The notes under the pieces: generated by a model
Database searches by the model: none
What the model saw: only the letters and a program-made list of their open reading frames with translations
Told to the model about the DNA's origin: nothing
Position numbers and translations under genes: made by a program
In this document: positions 1-8,579 of the stretch, piece by piece
How positions within the stretch are numbered: position 1 is the first letter of the stretch
Layout: every line of letters starts with the position of its first letter
DNA from: Limisphaera sp049537155
GTDB lineage: Bacteria; Verrucomicrobiota; Verrucomicrobiia; Limisphaerales; Limisphaeraceae
DNA: 64,000 bases
Direction: 5' to 3'
NCBI RefSeq assembly: GCF_049537155.1
Contig: NZ_JBMVQZ010000013.1
Location: 1-64,000, forward strand

Positions 1-114
1 GCAGCGCGAGTTCGTGGGGGCGAGGAACCGGGCGGTCGCACGCGATTCCTGTCCGGGGCGTTCGCACGGGTTTCTGTTTGCCGGGTTGTGGACCCCGCAC
101 GAAAACCACGGCGA

Positions 115-1086
115 TCAGTCGGGGTAGCCGTCCGGGTGTTTTTGGTGCCACGACCAGGCGGTGGCCACGATGTCTTCCAAGCCCGGCCAGCGCGGTTTCC
201 AACCCAGTTCGCGAATGGCCCGTTCAGCCGAGGCCACGAGCCGGGGAGGATCGCCGGGGCGACGGGGTTTTTCCTCCACCGGTATGCGCCGGCCGGTGAC
301 GCGTTCGCAGGCGGCGATGACCTCGCGGACGGAATAGCCCCCGCCATTGCCGAGGTTGTAGAACCCGCAGGTCCCGGGAGCCAACGCCAGGATGTGCGCC
401 TCCACCAGGTCGGCCACGTGGATGTAGTCGCGTATGCAGGTGCCGTCCGGGGTGGGATAGTCGGTCCCGTAGATCTCCACGCAGGGTTTCTGGCCGAGGG
501 CCACCTTGAGGACGTTGGGGATGAGATGGGTTTCGGGGCGATGATCTTCGCCGTAACGTTCGGTGGCACCGGCGGCGTTGAAGTACCGGAACGCCACGAA
601 CTCAAGTCCATGGATCCGGTGGTACCAGGTGAGGATCTTCTCGAACATCAGCTTGGCCTCGCCGTAGGGGTTGACGGGCCGCTGGGGGGCGTCTTCCGGG
701 ATGGGGATTTGTTCCGGATGGCCGTAGGTGGCGGCGGTGGAACTGAAGATGAATTTGCGGACGTTTTGCGCGCGGGCGGCCTCCAAAAACTCCAGGCTGC
801 AAGCGACGTTGTTGCGGAAGTATTTTCCGGGGTTTTGCATGGACTCGCCCACGAGGATGTCCCCGGCGAAGTGGAGGACCGCCTCCGGCCGCACCTCGGC
901 CATCATCCGGGCAATGTCCCCCGGTTCAAACGGTCGTCCGTGAATGAACCGGGCCCGCGGATCCACGGCCGAGCGGTGTCCCTGCCACAGGCTGTCGTAC
1001 ACAATCACTTCGTGGCCGCGGTCGCAAAGTAGTTCTGTGCATACGGATCCGATGTAGCCCGCTCCTCCCGTGACCAACACTCGCAT
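115..1086 (-). CDS. galE: UDP-glucose 4-epimerase
   Basis: This is a short-chain dehydrogenase/reductase-type epimerase that interconverts UDP-glucose and UDP-galactose in the cytoplasm. The N-terminus carries the NAD-binding GGAGYIGS motif at residues 7-14. A catalytic serine segment (FSSTAATYG) and a downstream YGEAK motif supply the Tyr and Lys of the active site. The ATG at 1086 is chosen over the upstream ATG at 1113 because it puts MRVLVTGGAGYIGS at the N-terminus, as in the family; the length of 323 residues is normal. It is divergent from infA and has no Leloir-pathway neighbours, so it probably serves surface-glycan precursor supply. A related UDP-sugar epimerase could give the same motifs, but GalE fits best. 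Confidence 0.9.
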   Translation of the reverse strand: MRVLVTGGAGYIGSVCTELLCDRGHEVIVYDSLWQGHRSAVDPRARFIHGRPFEPGDIARMMAEVRPEAVLHFAGDILVGESMQNPGKYFRNNVACSLEFLEAARAQNVRKFIFSSTAATYGHPEQIPIPEDAPQRPVNPYGEAKLMFEKILTWYHRIHGLEFVAFRYFNAAGATERYGEDHRPETHLIPNVLKVALGQKPCVEIYGTDYPTPDGTCIRDYIHVADLVEAHILALAPGTCGFYNLGNGGGYSVREVIAACERVTGRRIPVEEKPRRPGDPPRLVASAERAIRELGWKPRWPGLEDIVATAWSWHQKHPDGYPD

Positions 1087-1272
1087 GGGGCCGCAAACTA
1101 GGGCAGGCGTCACGGGTGCTCAACGGAAAAGCGCAACGCCGGCCGCGCATGGCCGCGTTCGCGGGGGGCTGCTGCGGGGCTTCCCGGAGGGTTTTCCTGC
1201 CGGGCCGTACCAAAAGGGGGGTTGCTTTTCTGCAGCCGCCGTGGCACTTACTCAGGGCAGCGTACTGCGATC

Positions 1273-1491
1273 ATGGCCAAAGAGGAACCGATCGAGCTGA
1301 CCGGAGTGGTGACGCAAGTCTTGCCGGGCACGATGTTTCGCGTGGCCCTGCCCAACGGGCACGAGGTCCTGGCGCACATCTCCGGCAAGATGCGCAAGCA
1401 CTTCATCCGCATCAGCGTGGGCGACAAGGTCAGCGTGGAGATGTCGCCCTACGACCTCAACAAGGCGCGGATCACGTACCGGCATCCCTGA
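1273..1491 (+). CDS. infA: Translation initiation factor IF-1
   Basis: IF-1 binds the 30S A site during translation initiation. The 72-residue product is a single S1/OB fold with the family signature: MAKEEPIEL at the N-terminus, HISGKMRKHFIRI in the middle, and GDKVSVEMSPYDLNKARI toward the end. The start at 1273 gives exactly the usual IF-1 length; a longer reading from 1222 adds 17 residues with no homology. The gene stands alone here, divergent from galE, instead of in a ribosomal-protein operon. No clear Shine-Dalgarno sequence precedes it. Confidence 0.96.
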   Translation: MAKEEPIELTGVVTQVLPGTMFRVALPNGHEVLAHISGKMRKHFIRISVGDKVSVEMSPYDLNKARITYRHP

Positions 1492-1800
1492 TCTCCGGGC
1501 GGGGATCTGGGTCCTTCCAACTGGCGATCCTCCCGGCACGACTCTTTCCGGTCGGGCGACGTGGTTCCGCGTCGACCTGTTCATGTCCCTGTGGCGTCGG
1601 TTTCCGGCGAGTTTGCGCGGGCGGATGGAGGATGCCGTTCCGAGTGCTCGAAGCCTCCGCTTCCATGACCTGCTGGGGAATCCCGCAAGAGGAAGCACGT
1701 GGGGCGGGCAGTGAGGACAGCGTGGCCCGGCCGGGTGGTGGCCCTGCGAACTGTTGAGGGTGCAGCCGCGCCACGGGCGGGCTGCGGGGTCTCGCGAGCC
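1492..1800. other. Intergenic stretch between convergent genes
   Basis: This 309-base stretch separates the ends of infA and of the metallo-beta-lactamase gene. The reading frames in it are antisense or off-frame extensions with no recognisable domain. An imperfect inverted repeat with GGATC/GATCC arms lies just after the infA stop, but no T-run follows, so I do not call a terminator. Confidence 0.5.
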
Positions 1801-3177
1801 TCAGAGGTCCAGTGGCTCGCCGGGTTGGGGTTCCACGATTCGGATCCGCGGATAACGGAGCGCGATTTGCTCGGCGAACCACTGGCGGGCGGTGGCGTCG
1901 CCGTGGCCGAGCACCACCACCCGGGGGTCCACCATTCCCACGAAGTCCAGCAGGTCTTCCCGGGCGGCGTGCGCGGTGAGGTCGAAATCCTGGACCTCGC
2001 AGTGGCGCACCATTTCGGGAACCTGTTGGCTGAAGAAGAACGGTTCCCCTTGACGGCTGGCCTTGAACCGGCCGCCGGGTGTGTCCGGATCCGCGTAACC
2101 CACGAAGAAGACCGCGTGCCGTTCGTCGCCGGCGAGGCGGACGGCCAGGTCATGGGCGGGCGTGTTCTCGGTCATCATGCCCGCGGTGACCACGAAGAGA
2201 CGGCTCGTGTGGAGCGAGAGCCGTTGGGTCTGTTCGGGATCCAGCACCACCAGGTCGAGAGCCTCGTTGAGGTGCAGGTTGTGATGTTGCCGGTGGGTCC
2301 GGTGGGCCTGCAGGTCGTAGATTTCGGTAAACACGCGGCCCAGTCCGCCCACGTAAACCGGTTGGCGGCGGAGACGGCCCTCGGCCATTTCCAGCGCCAG
2401 CAGCCCCAGGATCTCCTGCGTACGTCCCAGCGCAAAGCTGGGGATCAGCACACTCCCCCGCCGTTTGAAAACCCGCCGGATGGATTCGATCAGGCGGTCA
2501 ATCTCGGCTTCCCGGGTGAAGCCGGCCGGTGTGCCGCGGCCGCCGCGGGTCGTTTCCATGATCAACACGTCGGCTTCGACGTCTTCGAATCGCGCGGCGC
2601 GGAGCAGGGTCTGATCATGGAAACAAACATCCCCGGTGTAAAAGAGCGTCTCCCGCCGGCCTTGGACGCGAATGCCGGCCGCGCCCAGGGTGTGTCCGGC
2701 ATCGAAGAACTCGAGCGTCGGCGAGTTCCGCCGGTGTCGGGCCTGGGAAAAAGCGGCCCATTCAACGGGCCGGTTGTATCGGAATCCCTGGAACAGCGGG
2801 GCGATCTCGTCCACCTCGTCGTGGGTGTAGAGAGGGTATTCGGTAATTCCCTGTTCGGCCCGTTGCCGGGTCATGACGTTGACGGAGTTGTGAAGCACGC
2901 GCTCGACCAGGTAATAGCTCAGCTCGGTCATGAGCACGTGTGCGTGTGGGAAGTGCCGGAGCGCCACGGGCAGGGCGCCGACGTGGTCGTGATGACAGTG
3001 GGAGATGGCGATGGCGTCCACGGCGTCGTATCCGGCCGCCTCGAACAACGGCAGGGCGCGCCGGCCCTCCCACTTCGGGTGCATGCCGGCGTCCAGGAGC
3101 AGCCGGTGTCCTTCCAGCTCCACCAGCCAGCCGCTGGCACCGATGTTGGTGTCCGGGTTGAGACTCGTGATCCGCAT
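1801..3177 (-). CDS. MBL-fold beta-CASP family exonuclease/RNA-processing enzyme
   Basis: This is a metallo-beta-lactamase of the beta-CASP (CPSF73/YSH1-like) class, typically zinc-dependent nucleases acting on RNA. The HxHxDH motif is present as SHCHHDHVG at residues 59-67. Further metal-ligand segments are FFDAGHTLGAAG, YTGDVCFHDQ and, near the C-terminus, VVVLGHGDA. The middle of the protein (about 230-370) has the beta-CASP pattern, including VLIPSFALGRTQEIL. The 458-residue length is normal for bacterial members. The start ATG at 3177 is directly followed by beta-strand sequence, as usual in the family. It is adjacent to, but 100 bp from, the LolA-like gene. Whether it acts on RNA or DNA cannot be told from the sequence. 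Confidence 0.88.
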   Translation of the reverse strand: MRITSLNPDTNIGASGWLVELEGHRLLLDAGMHPKWEGRRALPLFEAAGYDAVDAIAISHCHHDHVGALPVALRHFPHAHVLMTELSYYLVERVLHNSVNVMTRQRAEQGITEYPLYTHDEVDEIAPLFQGFRYNRPVEWAAFSQARHRRNSPTLEFFDAGHTLGAAGIRVQGRRETLFYTGDVCFHDQTLLRAARFEDVEADVLIMETTRGGRGTPAGFTREAEIDRLIESIRRVFKRRGSVLIPSFALGRTQEILGLLALEMAEGRLRRQPVYVGGLGRVFTEIYDLQAHRTHRQHHNLHLNEALDLVVLDPEQTQRLSLHTSRLFVVTAGMMTENTPAHDLAVRLAGDERHAVFFVGYADPDTPGGRFKASRQGEPFFFSQQVPEMVRHCEVQDFDLTAHAAREDLLDFVGMVDPRVVVLGHGDATARQWFAEQIALRYPRIRIVEPQPGEPLDL

Positions 3178-3280
3178 CAGTCAGCCATTACGGTGCAAAC
3201 GCGCGGTTCCGGGGTGCGGAACCGGGTTCCGACGCGCGGGAGGCCCCCGAGGGTGCCGCCCCGTCCGGGAACGGCATACT

Positions 3281-4057
3281 TTACTGCTGGGAAGCCTCTT
3301 TCATCAACTTCCGCATCAGGTCGGCGGTAAAGGCCTCCATGCTGGAGTAGGCCGTGTAATCGGCGGGAGGCTCGAAAAGGCGGGCATCCGGCTCTTGGAA
3401 GCGGACGTTGCGATAGCGGAATGTGACGGTGTCGCCGGTTTCGGTGGTTTGGATCTGGAGGGGAAACTCTTTCAGGTCGGTGGCGAACCAGACGGTCACC
3501 TCCGTTTTCTTGCCGCCGGAGGTGGTGAGGGTGACCGTCTCCTTCCGGCAGGGATGGCCGTCCACGGTCTCCTGGCCGAGCACCTTGCGTTCGATGGCGG
3601 GCGGCTGGTTCAGTGCGGCACGGTCCTCGGCAGACATGGCCAGGTTGACCGCCGCACGGGCCGAGGGGAACAGGACGTGCATGGCCCCGGTGTCGGTGCG
3701 GGTGATGCTGACGATGCGGTCCATGCCCATTCGTTTCACCGTGGCCATCTGATCGGGCCGGGCCTGGCTCCCTTTCATGCGGGAGAGATCCACCTCGGTC
3801 CGGAAGCGGCCCTCTCGTGCGGCGAACTGCATGGGCAGGACCACCTTGTCCTGGTTGCGACTGTCGGTCACACGCAGTTCGGCCTCGGCGGTGAAGGTCT
3901 TGTGCGCGTCGAACAACCGCATCAACGCGGCATCGAAACTCGTGCTGCTGGCGGCGGGTACCTGGGCGTGCGCGATCCCCAGGCCCGGCAGGGCGGCGCA
4001 CGCCAGCCCGAAGACGAGGGTCCGGAGAAACCCGACCCTGACGATCATGCGCTTCAT
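3281..4057 (-). CDS. Secreted LolA-like / outer-membrane-lipoprotein-sorting-type protein
   Basis: The 258-residue product has a clear N-terminal signal peptide (basic MKRMIVRVGF, hydrophobic core, likely cut after AHA near residue 31). The mature part resembles the LolA/LppX half-barrel seen in proteins described as outer-membrane lipoprotein-sorting proteins. It shows repeated beta-strand stretches, ERKVLGQETVDGHPCRKETV, and a TVWFATDLKEFPLQIQ segment typical of the C-terminal half. The ATG at 4057 is preferred over 4105 because it begins the signal peptide. It probably acts in the periplasm on lipidated substrates. True LolA function is not shown, since the classical LolA neighbours are absent. 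Confidence 0.65.
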   Translation of the reverse strand: MKRMIVRVGFLRTLVFGLACAALPGLGIAHAQVPAASSTSFDAALMRLFDAHKTFTAEAELRVTDSRNQDKVVLPMQFAAREGRFRTEVDLSRMKGSQARPDQMATVKRMGMDRIVSITRTDTGAMHVLFPSARAAVNLAMSAEDRAALNQPPAIERKVLGQETVDGHPCRKETVTLTTSGGKKTEVTVWFATDLKEFPLQIQTTETGDTVTFRYRNVRFQEPDARLFEPPADYTAYSSMEAFTADLMRKLMKEASQQ

Positions 4058-4197
4058 GGTGCGGAACCATAGGCCGGTTGAGGCGCCGGCGCCAGTCGAA
4101 AGCAAACCGGGCCGAGCCCCGCACAGCCGGGGGGTCGCCCGGCGGGGCCCCTTCCACTTGCGGTGGCACTGTGCAGGGCGATCGCTATACTGGGTCC

Positions 4198-4788
4198 GTG
4201 CGCATCATTGGTGGTCGAGCGGGTGGGTTGATCCTGAAGGTCCCCAAGGGCCTGGCAGTGAGGCCGACGCCGGACCTGGTGAAGCAGGCGGTCTTCAACA
4301 GCCTGGGCGACCGTGTGGTGGACGCCGAGGTGCTGGAGCTGTTCGCCGGCACGGGCGCGTTGAGCCTGGAGTGCGTGAGCCGGGGAGCCAGGCTGGCGGT
4401 CTGTGTGGAGCGCTCGGCCCGGCATGCCGCGGTCCTGCGGGAGAATTGGCGTCGGGCAGGGTTCCCGCCGGAGACGCTCGAACTCCGAATCCAGGACGTG
4501 TTCGCGGCGCTGGAGCCGCTGGCCATGAGCGGCCGGTCGTTCGACCTGATCCTGGCCGATCCACCCTACGGACCCAAGAATTCGACTGCGCGATCGGAAT
4601 CGGCCGCCCAGCGATTGCTGGACGATCCCTGGCTCCCGCATTTGTTGCGCCGGGGCGGCCGGTTCGTGCTCGGCCACGCCCATCGGGATCGCCTGGAGAT
4701 CCCCCCCGTATGGCGCGAGGTCAAAACCATGCGCCACGGCGACAGCGTGATGCGCTTTCTGGAATCATGCCCGCCGGAGTGGGCGTGA
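4198..4788 (+). CDS. rsmD: 16S rRNA (guanine(966)-N(2))-methyltransferase
   Basis: RsmD methylates G966 of 16S rRNA using S-adenosylmethionine. The SAM-binding motif I is ELFAGTGALSLECVSRG and the catalytic N6/N2-type motif is LILADPPYG. The reading frame extends upstream without homology. A GTG at 4198 begins VRIIGGRAGG, which matches the usual RsmD N-terminus (RIIGGxxRG), and gives 196 residues, close to the family norm. It is divergent from the LolA-like gene and convergent with hypB. In many bacteria rsmD sits beside coaD; that partner is not here. Confidence 0.9.
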   Translation: MRIIGGRAGGLILKVPKGLAVRPTPDLVKQAVFNSLGDRVVDAEVLELFAGTGALSLECVSRGARLAVCVERSARHAAVLRENWRRAGFPPETLELRIQDVFAALEPLAMSGRSFDLILADPPYGPKNSTARSESAAQRLLDDPWLPHLLRRGGRFVLGHAHRDRLEIPPVWREVKTMRHGDSVMRFLESCPPEWA

Positions 4789-4845
4789 GACCGCTTCCGC
4801 GCATGGGCGGCCATTGCAAACCGAGCGAGATCTCCGCCGCCGCTT

Positions 4846-5709
4846 TCACAGGGGCCGGGTGCGGACCCGGCGATGCTCCTGCTGCAGGAACTCCAGCCAG
4901 GCAGACATCCCTGCGCCGGTCCTGGCGGACACTTCGAAAATGCGCGCGTGATGACTCACCCGCTGCAAATGGGCCAGCGCAGCGGCGCGATTGAACTGGG
5001 CCGCCTCGGCCAGGTCACACTTCGTGATCAGGGCCACATGGGCCGAGTGAAAGAGCGGCGGGTACTTGAGCGGCTTGTCCTCCCCCTCGGTGACCGAGAG
5101 CAGGACCACGCGCAGGTCCTCGCCGAGATCGAAGTCGGCAGGACAGACCAGGTTGCCCACGTTCTCGATGATGAGGAGGTCCAGCCCGTCGGTGTTCAAT
5201 TGTTGAACAGCCCGGCGGACCATGTCGGCGTCCAGGTGACAGACCGTGCCGGTGGCCACCTGGACCACAGGCACACCGGCGGCACGGAGCCGGGCGGCGT
5301 CAAGGTCGGTGGCCAGGTCACCCACCACCACTCCGCACTGCAGCCGCCCTTGCAACCCGCGGGCGGTTTGCTCGATCAGGGTTGTCTTTCCCGCACCCGG
5401 GCCGGACATGATGTTGAGCACCAGCCAGCCCTTGGCACGGAAGAACCCCCGGTTTCGCTCGGCCAGTCGCTGGTTTTTCTCCAGCAACGAACGTTGGACG
5501 GCCACCGTGTGAACCGGGTGCGCATGCGGATCCCCGGCCTCATGCGGGTGCGGAGGATGTTCGTGCGCCGGGGATGCCTCGTGCTCATGGCCCGGATCGG
5601 GTCCGGGTGCCGGACCCGCCGGGGCCGCTGAAGTCGCCGGCTCCACGTTCCCATGCCCGCCCAGGATTTGCGGGGTTCCGCCCAGTCCGCAGCCGCATTC
5701 CTTGCACAT
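4846..5709 (-). CDS. hypB: Hydrogenase/urease nickel incorporation GTPase HypB
   Basis: HypB is the GTPase that loads Ni2+ during maturation of NiFe hydrogenase (and in some bacteria supports urease). The N-terminus has a cysteine-rich nickel site, CKECGCG at residues 2-8. A histidine-rich stretch follows at about 40-75 (HEHEASPAHEHPPHPHE), typical of nickel-storing HypB forms. The P-loop is SGPGAGKTTLIE, followed by the ENVGNLVCP segment and a TKCDL guanine-specificity motif. The length of 287 residues is normal. It lies 7 bp after hypA, so the two form an operon. No hydrogenase structural genes or hypCDEF lie in the window. Confidence 0.95.
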   Translation of the reverse strand: MCKECGCGLGGTPQILGGHGNVEPATSAAPAGPAPGPDPGHEHEASPAHEHPPHPHEAGDPHAHPVHTVAVQRSLLEKNQRLAERNRGFFRAKGWLVLNIMSGPGAGKTTLIEQTARGLQGRLQCGVVVGDLATDLDAARLRAAGVPVVQVATGTVCHLDADMVRRAVQQLNTDGLDLLIIENVGNLVCPADFDLGEDLRVVLLSVTEGEDKPLKYPPLFHSAHVALITKCDLAEAAQFNRAAALAHLQRVSHHARIFEVSARTGAGMSAWLEFLQQEHRRVRTRPL

Positions 5710-5716
5710 AACCCGT

Positions 5717-6058
5717 TCAGACCAGATCCATGCTTGCGATTTCGAGTTCCCGTCCCTGTCGGAGTTCGGCCTTCAGCCCCCCGCAGTGAGGACAAGCGGG
5801 CCATGGGTCGTCCCCGCCGAACTCCTGTTCACAATCCCGGCACCACCACACGGCGGGCACCTGTTCCACCTCCAACCGCGCTCCCTCGGCCGCCGTCCGC
5901 GCCGTGACCAGGTCGAACGCAAACGCCAGCGCCTCCGGCACCACACCGCTGAGGGTGCCCACGCGCAGGCGCAACGCCGTGATGCGCCGGGCCCCCCGGG
6001 CCCGGGCCTCTTCCAGCGCGATCCGGATCGCCTCGGTCATCAACCCGACTTCATGCAT
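5717..6058 (-). CDS. hypA: Hydrogenase maturation nickel metallochaperone HypA
   Basis: HypA binds Ni2+ through its N-terminal MHE motif and delivers it, together with HypB, to the hydrogenase large subunit. The predicted start at 6058 gives MHEVGLMTEAI, placing the nickel-binding His2 correctly; the longer reading to 6103 would bury it. Two CxxC pairs form the zinc site (CRDC and CPHC, about residues 73-91). The 113-residue length is standard. It is translated upstream of hypB in a two-gene operon. The window ends of this operon hold no other hydrogenase genes. Confidence 0.94.
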   Translation of the reverse strand: MHEVGLMTEAIRIALEEARARGARRITALRLRVGTLSGVVPEALAFAFDLVTARTAAEGARLEVEQVPAVWWCRDCEQEFGGDDPWPACPHCGGLKAELRQGRELEIASMDLV

Positions 6059-6237
6059 GACCCGACTTGATGCTAGCACAGTTAAAAGATGAGCGAAACC
6101 CATCTTTCCACCGAAAAGCAGAAATGCCTCGGCGACACCGCAGGGTGTGGAGATGGTCTCCGCGGGTGAACTGAGAATGGCAGTTGCCCGTGTTAAGGGT
6201 GAGCCTTGCGGCGGCGTGGTCGTCTTTCGCCGGCTGA

Positions 6238-6945
6238 CCAGCCCGGCAGTTCGCGGGAGGTCCGCGAACCGCCCGGTGGCAGAGCGGCTGGCCGCTGATG
6301 GGCGGGCCCGGGCCGGACGGAGTGGGGGAACCGGTGTTGGTCCATCCCAAGCTGCCCCCCAATGAAGCCGAGCCGCAGGGCACGTGTGACGAGTTCGATG
6401 GTGCGACGCTTGCCCGGGCCTGGCAATGGCATGCCAATCCGGAACCCGGCCGGTGGTCGCTGCGGGACCGACCGGGTTGGCTGCGGTTGTTCGCCCGGCC
6501 GTGCATGCGCCGGCTGGAGGACACGCCCCATCGGTTGTTGCAAAAGTTTCCCGCGCGCACGTTCGCGGTGGAAACCCGGCCGGACATGCCCGGGGGCGTC
6601 GGTGTGGAGGCGGGTTTGGCGTTCGTGGGCCGGGCCAGTGCGGCCCTTGCTGTGCACCGGGCCCCGGGGGATGCGGGCTTGTCTTTCGGAGGGAGGAAAC
6701 GTTGAGGGAACCTGGGACGGTACCCGACGGGGGCGTGCGATTGCGGGTGCGGGTGGGAGAGGGCGGGTTCTGCGAGTTTGGGTTCGCCGGGCCGACGGGC
6801 CCGATCCCGTGCGGTGGCGGAACCGTTCCCAGCCCGTGCCGGGCTCTGGATCAGGGCTAAGGTGGGCCTGTACTGTTCGAAAACGGGGGAGGCGGCCACC
6901 ACCGGGCACGCCGATTTCGATTACTTGCGGTTCAGCCGCGGTTGA
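6238..6945 (+). pseudogene. GH43 beta-xylosidase relic (C-terminal domain only, frameshifted)
   Basis: This is the broken C-terminal part of a glycoside hydrolase family 43 beta-xylosidase/arabinofuranosidase. In the frame of 6298, after an in-frame stop at 6235, it reads RWQSGWPLM, then CDEFDGATLARAWQWHAN, WSLRDRPGWLRL, and LLQKFPARTFAVETRPDM, all hallmarks of the C-terminal GH43 beta-sandwich. That frame stops at 6703-6705. Homology continues in the frame of 6426 (VRLRVRVGEGGFCEFGF, about 6720-6790). It then returns to the first frame for LWIRAKVGLYCSK and ADFDYLRFSRG, ending in TGA at 6943-6945. At least two frameshifts and loss of the whole catalytic propeller make it a pseudogene. It lies beside xylA, suggesting a former xylan-use locus. 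Confidence 0.8.
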
Positions 6946-6993
6946 GTGAGGACGGGACGACCGGACGGGAGCGTTTCCGCGCCATGACCCACC

Positions 6994-7031
6994 GGAAAAG
7001 AGAAGGGCCGGGCGTGGGAACTGCCCGGCCC
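6994..7031 (-). terminator. Rho-independent terminator of xylA
   Basis: Downstream of the xylA stop on the minus strand, a 9-bp perfect stem (GGGCCGGGC at 7005-7013 against GCCCGGCCC at 7023-7031) with a 9-nt loop is followed by the pyrimidine run TTCTCTTTTCC. This fits an intrinsic terminator. Confidence 0.75.
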
Positions 7032-7062
7032 CGTTGGGTGATGAGGGGTGGAGTGGAAACTC

Positions 7063-8376
7063 TCAAATAAACTCGTTGATGATGTTTTCCAGCAGCTCCT
7101 GGCGGCCGCTGGTGTTGGGGGCCGCTTCGCCCTTCTTGAGCATGATGGCCTCAAGTTTTCGGAAATTCATCTTGCCGGCTTCAATTTCAGCGCCCAAACC
7201 ACTGTCCCAAGAAGCATAGCGCTGTTTGACGAATTCGGCAAGCCTTCCGTCCTTGCGCAGGGCGGCGGCGATTTTGAGGCCGCGGGCGAAGGCGTCCATG
7301 GCCCCGATGTGGGCGTAGAAGAGGTCAATCGGCTCGAAGCTTTCGCGCCGGACCTTGGCGTCGAAATTGACGCCGCCGGTGGTGAACCCGCCGTATTTGA
7401 GGATGGTGTACATGATCTGGGTGGTCAGGTAGATGTTGGTGGGGAACTGGTCGGTGTCCCATCCCAGGAGGGTGTCGCCCGTGTTGGCGTCAATGGATCC
7501 GAGGGCGCCGGCGGCGCCGGCCACCTCGAGTTCGTGCTGCATTTCATGTCCGGCGAGGGTGGCGTGGTTGGTTTCGATGTTGAGCTTGAAGTGCTGCAGC
7601 AGGTCGTATTGCCGGAGGAAATTGAGGCAGGCGGCGGCGTCTGAATCGTACTGGTGCTTGGTGGGTTCCTTGGGTTTGGGCTCGATGTAGAACTGGCCCT
7701 TGAAACCGATCTCTTTTTTGAACTCCACGGCCATGTGCAGGAAGAGGGCCAGGTGATCGAGCTCGCGCTTCATGTCGGTGTTCCACAGCGTGCTGTAACC
7801 TTCACGCCCGCCCCAGAAGACATACCCGGCCCCTCCGAGTTCGTGGGTCACCTCGATGGCCTTTTTCACCTGTGCCGCGGCGAAGGCGAACACTTCGGCG
7901 TTGGGGCTGGTGGCGGCGCCCATGGCGTAGCGCGGATGGGTGAAAAGCGAGGCCGTGCCCCAGAGGGGTTTGATGCCGGTGCGTTCCTGTTCCTCCTTCA
8001 TGACCTTCACGACGGCGTCGAGGTTCTTGTTGGTCTCGCGCAACGTGCGTCCCTCCGGCGCCACGTCGCGGTCGTGGAAGGCGTAGAAGGGCACGCCCAG
8101 CTTTTCCATGAACTCGAAGGCGACCCGGACCCGCCGCTGGGCGTTGGCGATGGAGTTGGAGCCATCGTCCCAGGGCCGGATGGCTGTGCCCACGCCGAAG
8201 GGATCGGCCAGCGGATTGCGGAACGTGTGCCAGTAGACGACGGAAAACCGCAGATGCTCGCGCATGGGTTTTCCTTCGACGATCTCGTCCGGGTTGTAGT
8301 GTTTGAACGCCAGCGGATTACGGGACTGGGGACCTTCGTACTGGATCTTGCCGATTTTCGGGAAGGCGGCTTTCAT
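7063..8376 (-). CDS. xylA: Xylose isomerase
   Basis: XylA converts D-xylose to D-xylulose (and glucose to fructose) in the cytoplasm. The 437-residue length and the motifs FYAFHDRDVAPEG (catalytic His/Asp), VFWGGREGYSTLWNTD and EPKPKEPTKHQYDSD (metal ligands) identify a class II enzyme. The ATG at 8376 starts MKAAFPKIGKIQYEGP, the family's normal N-terminus; the longer reading to 8559 has no homology. A terminator follows. No xylulokinase or xylose transporter is adjacent; the only neighbour linked to xylan use is a dead GH43 relic. Confidence 0.97.
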   Translation of the reverse strand: MKAAFPKIGKIQYEGPQSRNPLAFKHYNPDEIVEGKPMREHLRFSVVYWHTFRNPLADPFGVGTAIRPWDDGSNSIANAQRRVRVAFEFMEKLGVPFYAFHDRDVAPEGRTLRETNKNLDAVVKVMKEEQERTGIKPLWGTASLFTHPRYAMGAATSPNAEVFAFAAAQVKKAIEVTHELGGAGYVFWGGREGYSTLWNTDMKRELDHLALFLHMAVEFKKEIGFKGQFYIEPKPKEPTKHQYDSDAAACLNFLRQYDLLQHFKLNIETNHATLAGHEMQHELEVAGAAGALGSIDANTGDTLLGWDTDQFPTNIYLTTQIMYTILKYGGFTTGGVNFDAKVRRESFEPIDLFYAHIGAMDAFARGLKIAAALRKDGRLAEFVKQRYASWDSGLGAEIEAGKMNFRKLEAIMLKKGEAAPNTSGRQELLENIINEFI

Positions 8377-8579
8377 GGTATTGTGGTGATGTTGCGTTGT
8401 TCGATCTCGCTCCCTCGAGCGGTGTTGGTACCCCGGCTCGTGTGCCATATCAAGTCGAAAGCGCGTTTCAGTGGGGGGAAAAGACCTGTCCGGGAAGGCG
8501 AAAGGGTGCGGGATCGCGCGGGAGGGTTTGTGGCAGGGGGCACTTGACCCCGCCTGCAAGCGGGTCTAATGAAGGCCAC

